From assembly GCF_002802965.1 (NCBI RefSeq), contig NZ_NXGA01000001.1:1445392-1465291 (forward strand): 19,900 nt of DNA, written 5' to 3'. The position numbers and the translations under genes are program-made. The first letter of the stretch is position 1, and the number at the start of each line of letters is the position of its first letter. The notes beneath the pieces were generated by a model. It saw only the letters and a program-made list of their open reading frames with translations, was not told the DNA's origin and did not search any database. Below are positions 1 through 6,923 of this stretch, piece by piece. This DNA is from Sporolactobacillus pectinivorans (GTDB lineage: Bacteria; Bacillota; Bacilli; Bacillales; Sporolactobacillaceae).

Positions 1-1495
1 CCCTTACCAGTTGTCGGTATTGACTAATATCGGTCACTTTCACCTTGTAGCCCTGCAGGGCTTCCGAAGTTTGGCCAGCCAGGCGAGTCACATTGCCGGT
101 CACCTGTTGAATGATTTCATAAACCGCTTCGTACGTGAAGTTCTGCCTTCGTTCCGCTTCGGTCAGTGCCTCGGTCAATGTGGCCATACCCAAGTCCCGG
201 TGAAGGAGTAGAAGTCGAATAAATTTGCGGTCTCCAGCTGCGCCTTCAGCCTCACGCATTTTGCGGTGAAATTGCCGGAAAACTTCAGGGATCTGCGGAC
301 TCTGAAAGGGGAGCGCATCTCGGATGGCACGCGGTTTTTTCAGAAGCGCCTCCAGATAGTGATCCAGACGGGTGAACAGCTGATTTCGTTCGTAAGAACG
401 AGGATACTCCGCGATCACTTGATTCTGAGCCACAATGACCAGATGATCCACGAACTTCTTGACCCAGACGGCCTGTCCCACATAAACGCAAGGAACGGAA
501 TACTGATTCGTTTCCACATGAATTAAGGAGAGCTGATTGACCTGACAGGACACCAGTTGGCAGGCTTCAAACGGTGTTTCCGGTAGGGGATGGAGCGTCA
601 GCTTTTCCCTGGCCCAAACCTGGGCCACCGTTTCATCGGTATGCGGAACACGGACGTGTTCCGCTTCTTTCTGGCACCACTCCAGAAGGTAGTCATTCAG
701 CTCATCCAGGGACTGTACGTCTGGAAAAGGAACGAGTGTGTTACGCCGGACATAACCGACCGTTCCTTCAATCCGGCCTTTTTCATTTCCCCTTCGGGGA
801 TTGGCGAATGTGGCTTTGAATCCGTAATGCGCCTGGAGCGCGATAAACGCTTCCTGTTCCAGGCGATGCCGGCCCTCCAGAATTTTCTCTACGGCTGTTT
901 TCAAATTGTCCAAGAGGCCTTCGACCGGCACACCTCCCAGAAATTCAAAAGCGTGTACAAAGCCATCCAAAAAAGCCTCCTGTTTCTGATGGGCATAGGC
1001 TCGGACAAAACGTAAACGGCTAGATGAGAGCTGGAGACAAAACAAAAAGATTCTCTGCGTCCGCCCGCTCAGGATGATATCCGCCTCACCCCAGTCGAAC
1101 TGGAATTGAAGGCCCAATTGAAACTCAAGGGGGATGAACACCTCCTTCTGTTTTTGCCTTCTCCGAGCAACGAGTTTACGAATGTTAGAGGCAGATCCTT
1201 TGAAGTTGTATTCTTCGACCAATCGTTGATAAACTCTCGCCGCCGTATGTTTCTGTTTGACCCAGTGTTTTTGATCCTCAAGGAGCCACTGATCGATGAC
1301 GGGCAGAATGCGTTGAGTTTCCTCTGAGTATTCTTTCTTCCCGTACGAACGTTGCCGAACCGCAAGGGTCGGAGGCTCCTTCTGTTTGAGATATTTACTC
1401 ACCGTATTTCTTGAAATCCCTAAATTTCTCGCAATCTCACGTTGAGAAAGGCCTTCAACCTCCTTCATAATTTTGATACGATCATAGAGAGCCAT
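1..1495 (-). CDS. istA: IS21-family transposase IstA, 3' end outside window
   Basis: Reading the minus strand from the ATG at 1495 gives 498 uninterrupted codons that leave the window still open, close to the usual IstA length of about 500 residues, so only the last few codons are missing. The N-terminus has a helix-turn-helix (residues 15-38, LSQREIARNLGISRNTVSKY). An rve/DDE integrase core follows, with candidate catalytic residues D134 (in FQFDWGEAD), D196 (in GLLDNLKTAV) and E243 (in EKGRIEGTVGYVRRN). The C-terminal third matches the DNA-binding region of the family. A Shine-Dalgarno AAGGA lies about 8 bases before the start. In IS21 elements IstA works with the ATPase helper IstB, encoded just downstream; that gene would lie beyond the left edge. 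No frameshift or missing key residue is seen, so the transposase looks intact as far as visible. Confidence 0.94.
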   Translation of the reverse strand, partial: MALYDRIKIMKEVEGLSQREIARNLGISRNTVSKYLKQKEPPTLAVRQRSYGKKEYSEETQRILPVIDQWLLEDQKHWVKQKHTAARVYQRLVEEYNFKGSASNIRKLVARRRQKQKEVFIPLEFQLGLQFQFDWGEADIILSGRTQRIFLFCLQLSSSRLRFVRAYAHQKQEAFLDGFVHAFEFLGGVPVEGLLDNLKTAVEKILEGRHRLEQEAFIALQAHYGFKATFANPRRGNEKGRIEGTVGYVRRNTLVPFPDVQSLDELNDYLLEWCQKEAEHVRVPHTDETVAQVWAREKLTLHPLPETPFEACQLVSCQVNQLSLIHVETNQYSVPCVYVGQAVWVKKFVDHLVIVAQNQVIAEYPRSYERNQLFTRLDHYLEALLKKPRAIRDALPFQSPQIPEVFRQFHRKMREAEGAAGDRKFIRLLLLHRDLGMATLTEALTEAERRQNFTYEAVYEIIQQVTGNVTRLAGQTSEALQGYKVKVTDISQYRQLVR

Positions 1496-1558
1496 ATCGA
1501 TCATCCTTTTTTCCCTCTCCCTTATGTAGAATTGCTGGTTACTTTTCTATCATAGGAA

Positions 1559-1645
1559 AGATGGGCTAAAAATTGGAAATCATGTGGCTCATTTCTATGC
1601 GATCATTTTGCCTATAAATGGCTCAATTCCAAGTTATCAAAAACA
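1559..1645 (-). repeat. Multiple terminal repeats of the IS21 element
   Basis: Upstream of istA the motif TGGCTCA(T/A)TT occurs twice, at 1585-1594 and 1619-1628, 34 bases apart. A looser copy (GGGCTAAAAATT) starts near 1563. IS21-family ends carry several such internal repeats that bind the transposase. The outer boundary of the element is probably between 1639 and 1645: read outward from the left, the minus strand would begin TGTTTTTGATAACTTGG, and IS21 ends usually start with TG. The exact end and the target duplication cannot be fixed because the other end is outside the window. Confidence 0.55.
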
Positions 1646-1984
1646 CCAGTATTCAAAGCAACATACGATGAAAAAAAACATATCATTACCTGATCACTCT
1701 CATACAGTCTTAGTCAAAAATTATACGAAGAGTTAATCGCACATAAAGATTATTATCTGTCTTTTACTTTCCCCAGCCCAGTACAAAAAGATACAAAAAG
1801 ATACTAAACTCCATTCTACGACACTTTCTAAAGGTGAATGGGCAGGGGGAGGCAGATTGAGATATTCTAAGGTTGTTTTGAACAAGAGTAATTCATTAGC
1901 ACTGGAGGAAAGAAAATGTAGTGGCCAGCAGTATTCGCTTAATAATGTTGACGAGGATAAAGATAGCTGAGGATCTGATAAACG

Positions 1985-2060
1985 ATCTATAATTTGCTGG
2001 AACAGGAAGGCCTGAAGATACTAACCGTCAATACCAAGCACGTGAAGAACATCCCGGATG
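1985..2060 (+). pseudogene. Remnant of an IS110/IS1111-type transposase
   Basis: Codons from about 1985 read INLLEQEGLKI-type sequence followed by LTVNTKHVKNIPDVK. This matches the conserved stretch LLE-EG----VN--H-KN-PG-K-D at the end of the N-terminal DEDD domain of IS110-family (IS1111 subgroup) transposases. An in-frame TAA sits just upstream (1979-1981) and the match fades after about 2060; the frame stops at a TGA near 2112. A ribosome-site-like GGAGGAAAG at 1904-1912 is followed at once by ATG TAG, possibly the ruined start of the same gene with an internal deletion. The surrounding 1646-2168 holds no intact gene. The family call rests on one short motif. Confidence 0.5.
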
Positions 2061-2168
2061 TGAAAATGAATTTCAGAAGTTTGAAAATAAGTATTAATGA
2101 GAGGGTTAGCTGAGACCCAAGAAAATACACGAAATGACTAGATACAAGGATCATGGAGGTTTCCAGAT

Positions 2169-2369
2169 TTATCGCTTTTGTATCTTTTCGTTTATAGCCT
2201 GACTTCCTAACGAATAAAGTATGATTAAGACTAAAAGCAGAACAATACGCAATATCTCAAATTTAAAAGGAACGATCACAATAACAGCAAGGATTAAAGC
2301 AATGTAAAGCAATGCCAAAAGAAAAGGAGATCGTTTAAATGACAAGTAAGTGCTAACAAATCTTTTCAT
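2169..2369 (-). CDS. Small two-helix membrane protein, unknown function
   Basis: This is a 66-residue open frame. The N-terminus is basic (MKRFVSTYLSFKRS) and is followed by two hydrophobic segments at about residues 16-33 and 39-56, joined by a short PFKFE turn. It ends in a charged tail (NEKIQKR). The composition is typical of a genuine small integral membrane protein with both ends in the cytoplasm rather than of a chance frame. The Shine-Dalgarno is weak (AAGAGATGA upstream of ATG 2369). I do not recognise a family. It stands alone, with no partner gene on the same strand nearby. Confidence 0.5.
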   Translation of the reverse strand: MKRFVSTYLSFKRSPFLLALLYIALILAVIVIVPFKFEILRIVLLLVLIILYSLGSQAINEKIQKR

Positions 2370-2757
2370 CAGAGATCATCTCTTAGATAAATAATTTTAT
2401 ACGGACAATTATATAAGATATGTCATGTAAACGCTATACATTTTTAATGACCATATAACTATAAAATCGAGACTTTATCCGATAAATCGACAAGATAATT
2501 TAACCATACGGAGGGATTTCGATGAGAATAAAGGGAATAAAAATAAACACGGATGACTGATCAGCCACTCAAAAAGTTTTTTAAAGAAATTATACGGTCA
2601 CCGTATCCATTGACAGCATAAGCAAAGAGTTTAGAACCTTGATTATTCAAGGACTCTGGGTTCTTATTTTAAAAAAAGTTGGTGATATTGGAAGCAGAAC
2701 AGATAAACACATTAAAGACTGTAACTTAAATATTTGATTAATGGATTCTTTCATATT
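2370..2757. other. Intergenic stretch with two overlapping very short ORFs
   Basis: No normal gene is visible here. A good GGAGGG ribosome site (2511-2516) precedes ATG 2522, which opens a 12-codon frame (MRIKGIKINTDD). Its end overlaps ATG 2553, which opens a 22-codon frame (MTDQPLKKFFKEIIRSPYPL and two more residues) ending at 2621. The arrangement resembles translational coupling, but both frames are short enough to be the relic of a broken gene. A hairpin follows at 2633-2670. Confidence 0.3.
2633..2670 (+). terminator. Possible rho-independent terminator
   Basis: AGAACC pairs with GGTTCT around an inner TTGA/TCAA hairpin and is followed by TATTTT. The stem is interrupted and asymmetric, so the call is weak. 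It would end any transcript of the short ORFs just upstream and insulate the repressor gene that follows. Confidence 0.3.
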
Positions 2758-2814
2758 GTTAAATAGTTAAATATATGTTTAACGTTTGAATTATAAAGCT
2801 TTTTTCGATAAGAT
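2758..2814 (+). promoter_or_regulatory. Promoter and operator-like repeat of the arsR-type gene
   Basis: TTGAAT (2786-2791) and TAAGAT (2809-2814) are separated by 17 bases and make a fair sigma-A promoter. Directly upstream is a perfect inverted repeat GTTAAA-tatatg-TTTAAC (2766-2783), and one more GTTAAA lies at 2758-2763. AT-rich inverted repeats of this kind next to the promoter are usual binding sites of ArsR-family repressors, so autoregulation by the next gene is a reasonable inference. Confidence 0.5.
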
Positions 2815-2847
2815 ACAACGTAGAAGGGAGGGGGAGTTCATAATCCG

Positions 2848-3180
2848 ATGCGATCAATTATTCATCCCGGTATGACAGATGTTGCTCTGGAACAACTGTT
2901 TTATGCACTCAGTGATAACACACGCTTAAAAATTGTTGAGCGGCTGTATAAATCCGGTGAACAGCAGTGCAAGTCCTTTGACACCCTGGCTTCGAAAGCG
3001 GCGCTGTCCCATCATTTCAAAGTCCTGAGAGAGACTGGAGTCATTTGGGTGAGAGAAGAAGGAAGAAAACGTTTTTTATCTGTCCGAGCCAAAGAGCTGG
3101 ATCAAAAGTTTCCCAGCCTTTTGGAAACAGTCATCGAATGTAAGGTGAAAAATGATGCTGAGATACATTCGCAAAAGTAA
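2848..3180 (+). CDS. ArsR-family winged-helix transcriptional regulator
   Basis: A 110-residue protein, the usual ArsR size. Residues 13-34 form the first helices (LEQLFYALSDNTRLKIVERL). The recognition helix is around residues 47-61 (LASKAALSHHFKVLR), with the family's SHH-KVLRE signature at S54-H55-H56, and the wing is around residues 65-78 (VIWVREEGRKRFLS). It has cysteines at 41 and 98 but no CVC metal box, so arsenic or cadmium sensing by the classic site is not supported; a different ligand or a redox cue is possible. A purine-rich GGGAGGGGG lies 13 bases before the ATG, rather far, but no other in-frame start is closer. It is followed by a VOC protein and an exporter on the same strand, which it probably controls. 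Confidence 0.9.
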   Translation: MRSIIHPGMTDVALEQLFYALSDNTRLKIVERLYKSGEQQCKSFDTLASKAALSHHFKVLRETGVIWVREEGRKRFLSVRAKELDQKFPSLLETVIECKVKNDAEIHSQK

Positions 3181-3253
3181 TCTTTATTTTTAATCTGTAC
3201 TGGCCTGATTTTATCAACTTTTTTGAAAATATGGATGAAGGAGAGTAAGTAAA

Positions 3254-3652
3254 ATGAAAATAAAAAAGGCATACTTTCGCATGTATGTCAATAATCTCGA
3301 TGACGTCTTGCCTTTTTATCAGAAACTCTATGGATTGCCGGTCAATTTAAGATTCAAATACGAGGAAATGCATCTGGAATTAGCTTCAATCGGACATTTT
3401 CTGTTTGTCGCCGGAACGCCTGATGACTTAAAGCCATTCAGCCAAACTAAAATAACCTTTTTAGTCGATTCTCTGGATGATTTTCTCACTTATTTTGAGG
3501 AGAACAAAATAAAAATCATTAGAAAACCCCGAAAAGTGCCGACCGGTAGAAATGTGACGGTGCAGCATCCGGACGAATTGATTGCGGAGTATGTTGAGCA
3601 TCAGGTTTCCGAAGTTCAAGCGGTCAATCTGATGAGTCACGAAAAATCCTGA
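3254..3652 (+). CDS. VOC-fold (glyoxalase/bleomycin-resistance type) protein
   Basis: A 132-residue protein with paired beta-alpha-beta-beta-beta modules typical of the vicinal oxygen chelate fold. The first is at residues 4-53 (AYFRMYVNNLDDVLPFYQKL, then the strand HLELASIGHFLFVAG). The second is at residues 65-117 (KITFLVDSLDDFLTYFEE, then VTVQHPDELIAEYVEH). E38 or H37 in the first module and E112 in the second are candidate metal ligands, but a full glyoxalase I ligand set is not evident; dioxygenase-like or ligand-binding roles are equally open. The ribosome site GGAGAG is well placed before ATG 3254. It lies 73 bases after the ArsR-type gene and upstream of an MFS exporter, which suggests a role in handling a toxic small molecule. 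The substrate is unknown. Confidence 0.87.
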   Translation: MKIKKAYFRMYVNNLDDVLPFYQKLYGLPVNLRFKYEEMHLELASIGHFLFVAGTPDDLKPFSQTKITFLVDSLDDFLTYFEENKIKIIRKPRKVPTGRNVTVQHPDELIAEYVEHQVSEVQAVNLMSHEKS

Positions 3653-3657
3653 TTTTT
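3642..3657 (+). terminator. Weak A/T hairpin at the end of the VOC gene
   Basis: AAAAATC and GATTTTT face each other around the stop codon of the VOC gene. The stem is nearly all A-T with a tiny loop, so termination would be partial at best and read-through into the exporter is likely. Confidence 0.25.
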
Positions 3658-3726
3658 GAATTAAAAGATTAATCGACGGCAAGCGGGATACACAAAAAAT
3701 AAAGCAGTGTTATTGGAGAGATACTG

Positions 3727-3912
3727 GTGAGAGCTTTAACTGTGTGCGGAAAAGAAAAAAGGACTCTTACTCTCGGAATGACTGGAGGTACACCGGAAAG
3801 ATCCACTTTGATCGAGAGGGTTTTCCAACGGCTTCATCTTGTTGCATTTTTTTGCCTGACAGCGATGCAGGAGCAGCAACGCAATGGCACTAGGAGGCAG
3901 GAAGATGAGTAG
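3727..3912 (+). CDS. Possible leader ORF ahead of the MFS exporter
   Basis: A GTG start at 3727 has GGAGAG six bases upstream, and 61 codons follow (MRALTVCGKEKRTLTLGMTG and on). The stop TAG at 3910-3912 overlaps the exporter's ATG at 3905, an arrangement that could couple translation. The product has no recognisable domain and no obvious membrane segment or signal. It may be a chance frame in the 252-base gap between the VOC gene and the exporter, or a regulatory leader. Confidence 0.25.
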   Translation: MRALTVCGKEKRTLTLGMTGGTPERSTLIERVFQRLHLVAFFCLTAMQEQQRNGTRRQEDE

Positions 3913-5281
3913 TTGGAGGAAGAACCACACGATTTTTATGGCGGCCATTTTGTCCGGATCGATACTTAATCCACTGAATTCATCGATGATTGCCTTGGCA
4001 CTGCACAGCATTCAGCAGGACTATCATCTGAGTTTCGCGACTGTCTCTTGGCTGGTCTCTGCTTTCTATCTGGTCAGTGCTGTCGGTCAGCCGGTGACGG
4101 GGAAGGCTGGCGATCTGGTCGGGCGACGAAAGTTGTTCCTCGGCGGTCTGGTGCTTTCGGCAATCGCCTGTTTTTTTGCCCCTCTGGCATCGACTTTTCT
4201 TATCCTGCTTCTGATGCGTCTCTTACAGGCGGTCGGCAACAGCACAATTTATCCTTCCAGCGTGGCTCTGGTACAGCGTTCAGTCAGTCAGAAGAAACAG
4301 GGATCCGCGCTGGCCGCCTTGGCCATTTGCGCGTCGGTGATGACGGCGTTTGGTCCGACGGTTGGCGGTTTCCTGATTGTCTGGGGGGGCTGGCCGAGTA
4401 TTTTCTACGTGAATTATCCGTTTATTTTCATCAGTCTCATTCTCGGTTTCTTCGTGTTTCCGAAGGACGTCAGAAATCATGCTTATCACTTGAAAAGTTT
4501 TCTGTGGCAGCTGGACATCCCCGGAATTGTTTTGTTCTCGATCAGTATTGTCGGCCTGCTCTGGTTCCTGCTCACACTGAAAGAACACGTTGCGTTTTGG
4601 ACACTTGCCATCGGTCTGGCTGCAGCGGCACTTTTTATCTGGAGAGAATGGAAGACGCACGCCCCCTTTGTCGATCTGCATCTGTTGAAAATGAATCACC
4701 GGCTGACGCTTGTCTATCTGCTTTTTATTCTGCTGAACGTCGCTAATTACTGCCTTTTTTACGGTATGCCTGCTTTTTTTCAGAGCGGGATGCATCTGGG
4801 TGTCCGCGCGAGCGGGGCAATGATGCTGTCCATGTCGCTCGCCAGCGTTGTTGCTTCACTGATCATCGGACGACGGATTGACCGTTCGGGGCCAGCTGGG
4901 CCGCTGAAAATAGGAGCTGTTCTGACTGTACTCGGATCACTGCTCTTAATGATTGTTGCTTTCGACCGCTCCCTGATTCTAATTGGGCTGTTTCTGCTCC
5001 TGATCGGTTGTGGTTATGGTATCGGCAACGTCGCTTTACAGACAATGATGCTGATTGAGTCACCTGAAGAAATTGTCGGCACAAGCGCCGGACTGTTCCA
5101 AACGTGCCGCTTCATCGGTTCGATCGGAGCCTCAGCCGTTCTCGGCGTCATCTTTGCCCAGACAATCACTTCGATGGATTTTCTTGCCCTGACATGGGTA
5201 CTTTCCGCCGTCAGCATTCCGGTGCTTTTGATCAGCTTGATTTTCTTTGGAAAAAAGCGTGCTGCAGGGGATGCAAAGTGA
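3905..5281 (+). CDS. MFS multidrug exporter, DHA2 (14-helix) type
   Basis: The frame opens at 3884, but AGGAGG at 3892-3897 lies seven bases before ATG 3905, so the protein most likely begins MSSWRKNHT and has 458 residues. About fourteen hydrophobic segments fit the DHA2 (EmrB/QacA/LmrB-like) proton-driven drug exporters. Motif A is at residues 66-76 (GKAGDLVGRRK). The antiporter motif reads FGPTVGGFLIVWGGWPSIFY, close to the family's G-P-x-x-G-G ... W-x-x-I-F-x-N-x-P. In helix 1 the usual D-x-T is replaced by LNPLNSSMI, which probably defines a subgroup. Being third behind an ArsR-type regulator and a VOC protein, it likely exports the compound the operon responds to. The substrate cannot be read from sequence. 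Confidence 0.93.
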   Translation: MSSWRKNHTIFMAAILSGSILNPLNSSMIALALHSIQQDYHLSFATVSWLVSAFYLVSAVGQPVTGKAGDLVGRRKLFLGGLVLSAIACFFAPLASTFLILLLMRLLQAVGNSTIYPSSVALVQRSVSQKKQGSALAALAICASVMTAFGPTVGGFLIVWGGWPSIFYVNYPFIFISLILGFFVFPKDVRNHAYHLKSFLWQLDIPGIVLFSISIVGLLWFLLTLKEHVAFWTLAIGLAAAALFIWREWKTHAPFVDLHLLKMNHRLTLVYLLFILLNVANYCLFYGMPAFFQSGMHLGVRASGAMMLSMSLASVVASLIIGRRIDRSGPAGPLKIGAVLTVLGSLLLMIVAFDRSLILIGLFLLLIGCGYGIGNVALQTMMLIESPEEIVGTSAGLFQTCRFIGSIGASAVLGVIFAQTITSMDFLALTWVLSAVSIPVLLISLIFFGKKRAAGDAK

Positions 5282-5361
5282 GGGAGTTTGAATGCGTGTC
5301 TTTGGTTAATGGCTATGTTAAAGTTCAATATTGGTTTCACCATTCTGTTGATTGGAACAAA

Positions 5362-5461
5362 GGGGCGCGGGCTCTGGCGGGAACCGCGGGCCCCAGCAGT
5401 GAAGTAGCGAGGGGGCTTGCGGATCGCCCGTGGAAAGCGAGCACATGGAGCGAAAATCAAC
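5362..5461. repeat. GC-rich intergenic repeat of Bacillaceae type
   Basis: This block is far more GC-rich than its surroundings and is full of short self-complementary runs, such as GGGCTC ... CGCGGGCCCC and GGGGGCTTGCGG. Read on the minus strand it begins GTTGATTTTCGCTCCATGTG and continues CTCGCTTTCC, then ACGGGC. From memory this closely resembles a dispersed intergenic repeat seen many times in alkaliphilic and halophilic Bacillaceae genomes (GATTTCCGCT-cc-GGCACTCGCTTTCCGCGGG). Its function is not known to me. The stretch 5282-5744 has no gene otherwise; a small hairpin ACCATT...AATGGT lies near 5550-5572. Confidence 0.5.
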
Positions 5462-5669
5462 AGATGAATTTAACAAAGCCTTAATGAGATTTATCAGAAA
5501 AATTCTGAATGAATGCTATCTCACACTATGTTTTACTTTGCCGGCTACCATTTTGTCGAAACGAATGGTTGGTACTTAATCTCATCAGAAGACATCATAT
5601 AAATCTATATCGCCCATATCAATCCGACTACTTGATTCGTTTTAGTCAATGAACTCCTGATTTAAACTC

Positions 5670-5686
5670 ACTGGTCTTTAGCCAGT
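5670..5686 (-). terminator. Weak terminator-like hairpin after the heptad-repeat gene
   Basis: ACTGG-tctttag-CCAGT forms a five-pair stem 59 bases beyond the stop of the minus-strand gene. On that strand it is followed by GAGTTTAAATC, a poor T tract. Confidence 0.25.
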
Positions 5687-5744
5687 AGATCCTTTCAGGA
5701 CTTGGCGGCACAAGATACGCATTTAAACCTTGTGATTCGTTTGA

Positions 5745-6467
5745 TCATCGAGCTTGCTTCAGGTTTCTTATTTCGCCTTCCTGCACGATCGACCGTACTG
5801 AAAGGGTAGTTATCACCTTTCCTTGCTCATCAAATTTCATATTTAGTTCGGTTATGGCTTCTGAATTTTTAACAACTTGCTTTTGAATACCATCAACTTT
5901 CCTCTCAATTCGATCCAAATGATCGTTAATTCCATCAAATTTTTGACCCACCGCATCGAACCTTTGATCTACTGCGTCAAACTTCTGATCCACCGCGTCG
6001 AACCTTTGATCTATGACGTCAAACTTCTGGTCCATTGCGTCGAACCTTTGATCTACTGCGTTAAACTTTTGATCCACCGCGTCGAACCTTTGATCTACTG
6101 CGTCAAACTTCTGATCCACCGCGTTGAACCTTTGATCTACTGCGTTAAACTTTTGATCCACCGCGTCGAACCTTTGATCTACTGCGTTAAACTTTTGATC
6201 CACTGCGTCGAACCTTTGATCAATTATGTCAAACTTCTGGTCCATTGCGTCAAACCTTTGATCAATTACGTCAAACTTTTGATCCATTGCATCGAACCTT
6301 TGATCAATTGCACCAAACTTTTGATCCATTGCGTCAAACCTTTGATCAATTGCACCAAACTTTTGATCCACCGCATCGAGCTTTTGATCAATGACGTCAA
6401 ACTTTTGATTAACTGCCTTAAATCCTTGTCTCATTTCTGTGAGAATTAATTTGAGCTCTTCGTTCAT
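5745..6467 (-). CDS. Heptad-repeat coiled-coil protein (DQ[KR]F[DNG]A[VIM] repeats)
   Basis: A 240-residue protein in three parts. Residues 1-18 are a non-repeated head (MNEELKLILTEMRQGFKA). Residues 19-179 are 23 consecutive seven-residue units of the form [VIM]DQ[KR]F[DNG]A without a single register break; K and R alternate unit by unit over most of the array. Residues 180-240 are a variable coiled-coil tail (INDHLDRIERKVDGIQKQVV and on) ending in RSIVQEGEIRNLKQAR. With Phe at heptad position a, Val/Ile/Met at d, Asp at e and Lys/Arg at g, this should form a long parallel coiled coil of roughly 20 nm. No signal peptide or membrane segment is seen, so it is probably cytoplasmic. GAGG lies about 12 bases before ATG 6467. 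It stands alone between intergenic regions. Function is unknown; a degenerate relative lies at 17012-17277. Confidence 0.85.
   Translation of the reverse strand: MNEELKLILTEMRQGFKAVNQKFDVIDQKLDAVDQKFGAIDQRFDAMDQKFGAIDQRFDAMDQKFDVIDQRFDAMDQKFDIIDQRFDAVDQKFNAVDQRFDAVDQKFNAVDQRFNAVDQKFDAVDQRFDAVDQKFNAVDQRFDAMDQKFDVIDQRFDAVDQKFDAVDQRFDAVGQKFDGINDHLDRIERKVDGIQKQVVKNSEAITELNMKFDEQGKVITTLSVRSIVQEGEIRNLKQAR
5959..6378 (-). repeat. Tandem array of ten 42-bp units
   Basis: On the plus strand each unit starts AACCTTTGATC, at 5959, 6001, 6043, 6085, 6127, 6169, 6211, 6253, 6295 and 6337, exactly 42 bases apart. Each unit encodes two heptads (one QKF, one QRF). Partial, more diverged units flank both sides. 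The units fall into an inner, nearly identical group (about 6043-6250) and a second group sharing GATCAATT (6211-6378), as expected if the array grew by repeated local duplication. Copy number is probably variable between strains. Confidence 0.95.
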
Positions 6468-6507
6468 TCAAAATCATGCCTCATTTCATAGGGATTATTA
6501 GTCTCAA

Positions 6508-6525
6508 CATATATAATTATATATG
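6508..6525. promoter_or_regulatory. Perfect 18-bp AT palindrome upstream of the heptad-repeat gene
   Basis: CATATATAATTATATATG is a perfect palindrome 41 bases before the ATG at 6467. On the minus strand it includes TATAAT, a possible -10 box, though no convincing -35 is seen. It may be promoter, operator, or simply low-complexity DNA. Confidence 0.35.
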
Positions 6526-6868
6526 GAAATGCGGGGGTTCGTATATATTTTTTCGACAATCAGATTAAACCATAGAACCTGAATTATTCATAGGGAATCT
6601 TTTCTCCTCATAACCTGTTGGTTCCATTTTTACAATATTATCTGTCTTGTCTTAGGCAGCGGTCATTAGGGCTTTCTTTCCTACTTTTTTCCAGCTTGTT
6701 TACTATTGTCTTCCTTATTTTACTATACCGGATAATAACTCAAGTCTAACACAATTAAATAGTGGTGCTTTTCTTGTCCTGAAGTCCTTTATCTGTGTAT
6801 CGTCAAGAGAAGTATGTGATGTGTACAGTCATTAAATATTTTTGGCAGGCAGCAGACTTTTTCAGACT
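6526..6868. other. Gene-free stretch between heptad-repeat gene and IS200 remnant
   Basis: No open frame of interest was found on either strand. On the minus strand near 6605-6640 the codons read DNIVKMEPTGYE, which resembles the G-M-E-P-T-G-H-Y motif of IS110-family transposases, but the match is only about eight residues and is surrounded by stops. It could be another transposase scrap or chance. Confidence 0.3.
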
Positions 6869-6890
6869 AGGGGATACTCCAGTATCCTCT
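6869..6890 (+). repeat. Hairpin near the left end of the IS200-type element
   Basis: AGGGGATAC-tcca-GTATCCTCT forms a nine-pair stem with one G-T pair, 34 bases before the transposase start. IS200/IS605 elements lack terminal inverted repeats and carry sub-terminal hairpins that the transposase recognises as single-stranded DNA, so the position and shape fit the left-end hairpin. The matching right end is not clear; the small GACTGA-gt-TCAGTC hairpin at 7351-7364 overlaps the stop codon. Confidence 0.5.
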
Positions 6891-6923
6891 GAAGCTCTGC
6901 TATAATAAGGTTAGGTGAACAAA

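Noticed and set aside
4048..4746. 232-codon plus-strand frame inside the MFS gene
   Set aside because: It overlaps the exporter in another frame, lacks membrane helices or domains, and has low-quality composition.
5959..6378. Regular repeats considered as a CRISPR array
   Set aside because: Units are contiguous 42-bp tandem copies without unique spacers, they encode heptads in frame, and no cas genes are nearby.
5877..6449. 190-codon plus-strand frame with CVKLLIH / RVEPLIY repeats
   Set aside because: It is the antisense shadow of the 42-bp array; a repeat length divisible by three keeps the opposite strand open too. It has no ribosome site, and the minus-strand protein has a proper start and non-repeated ends.
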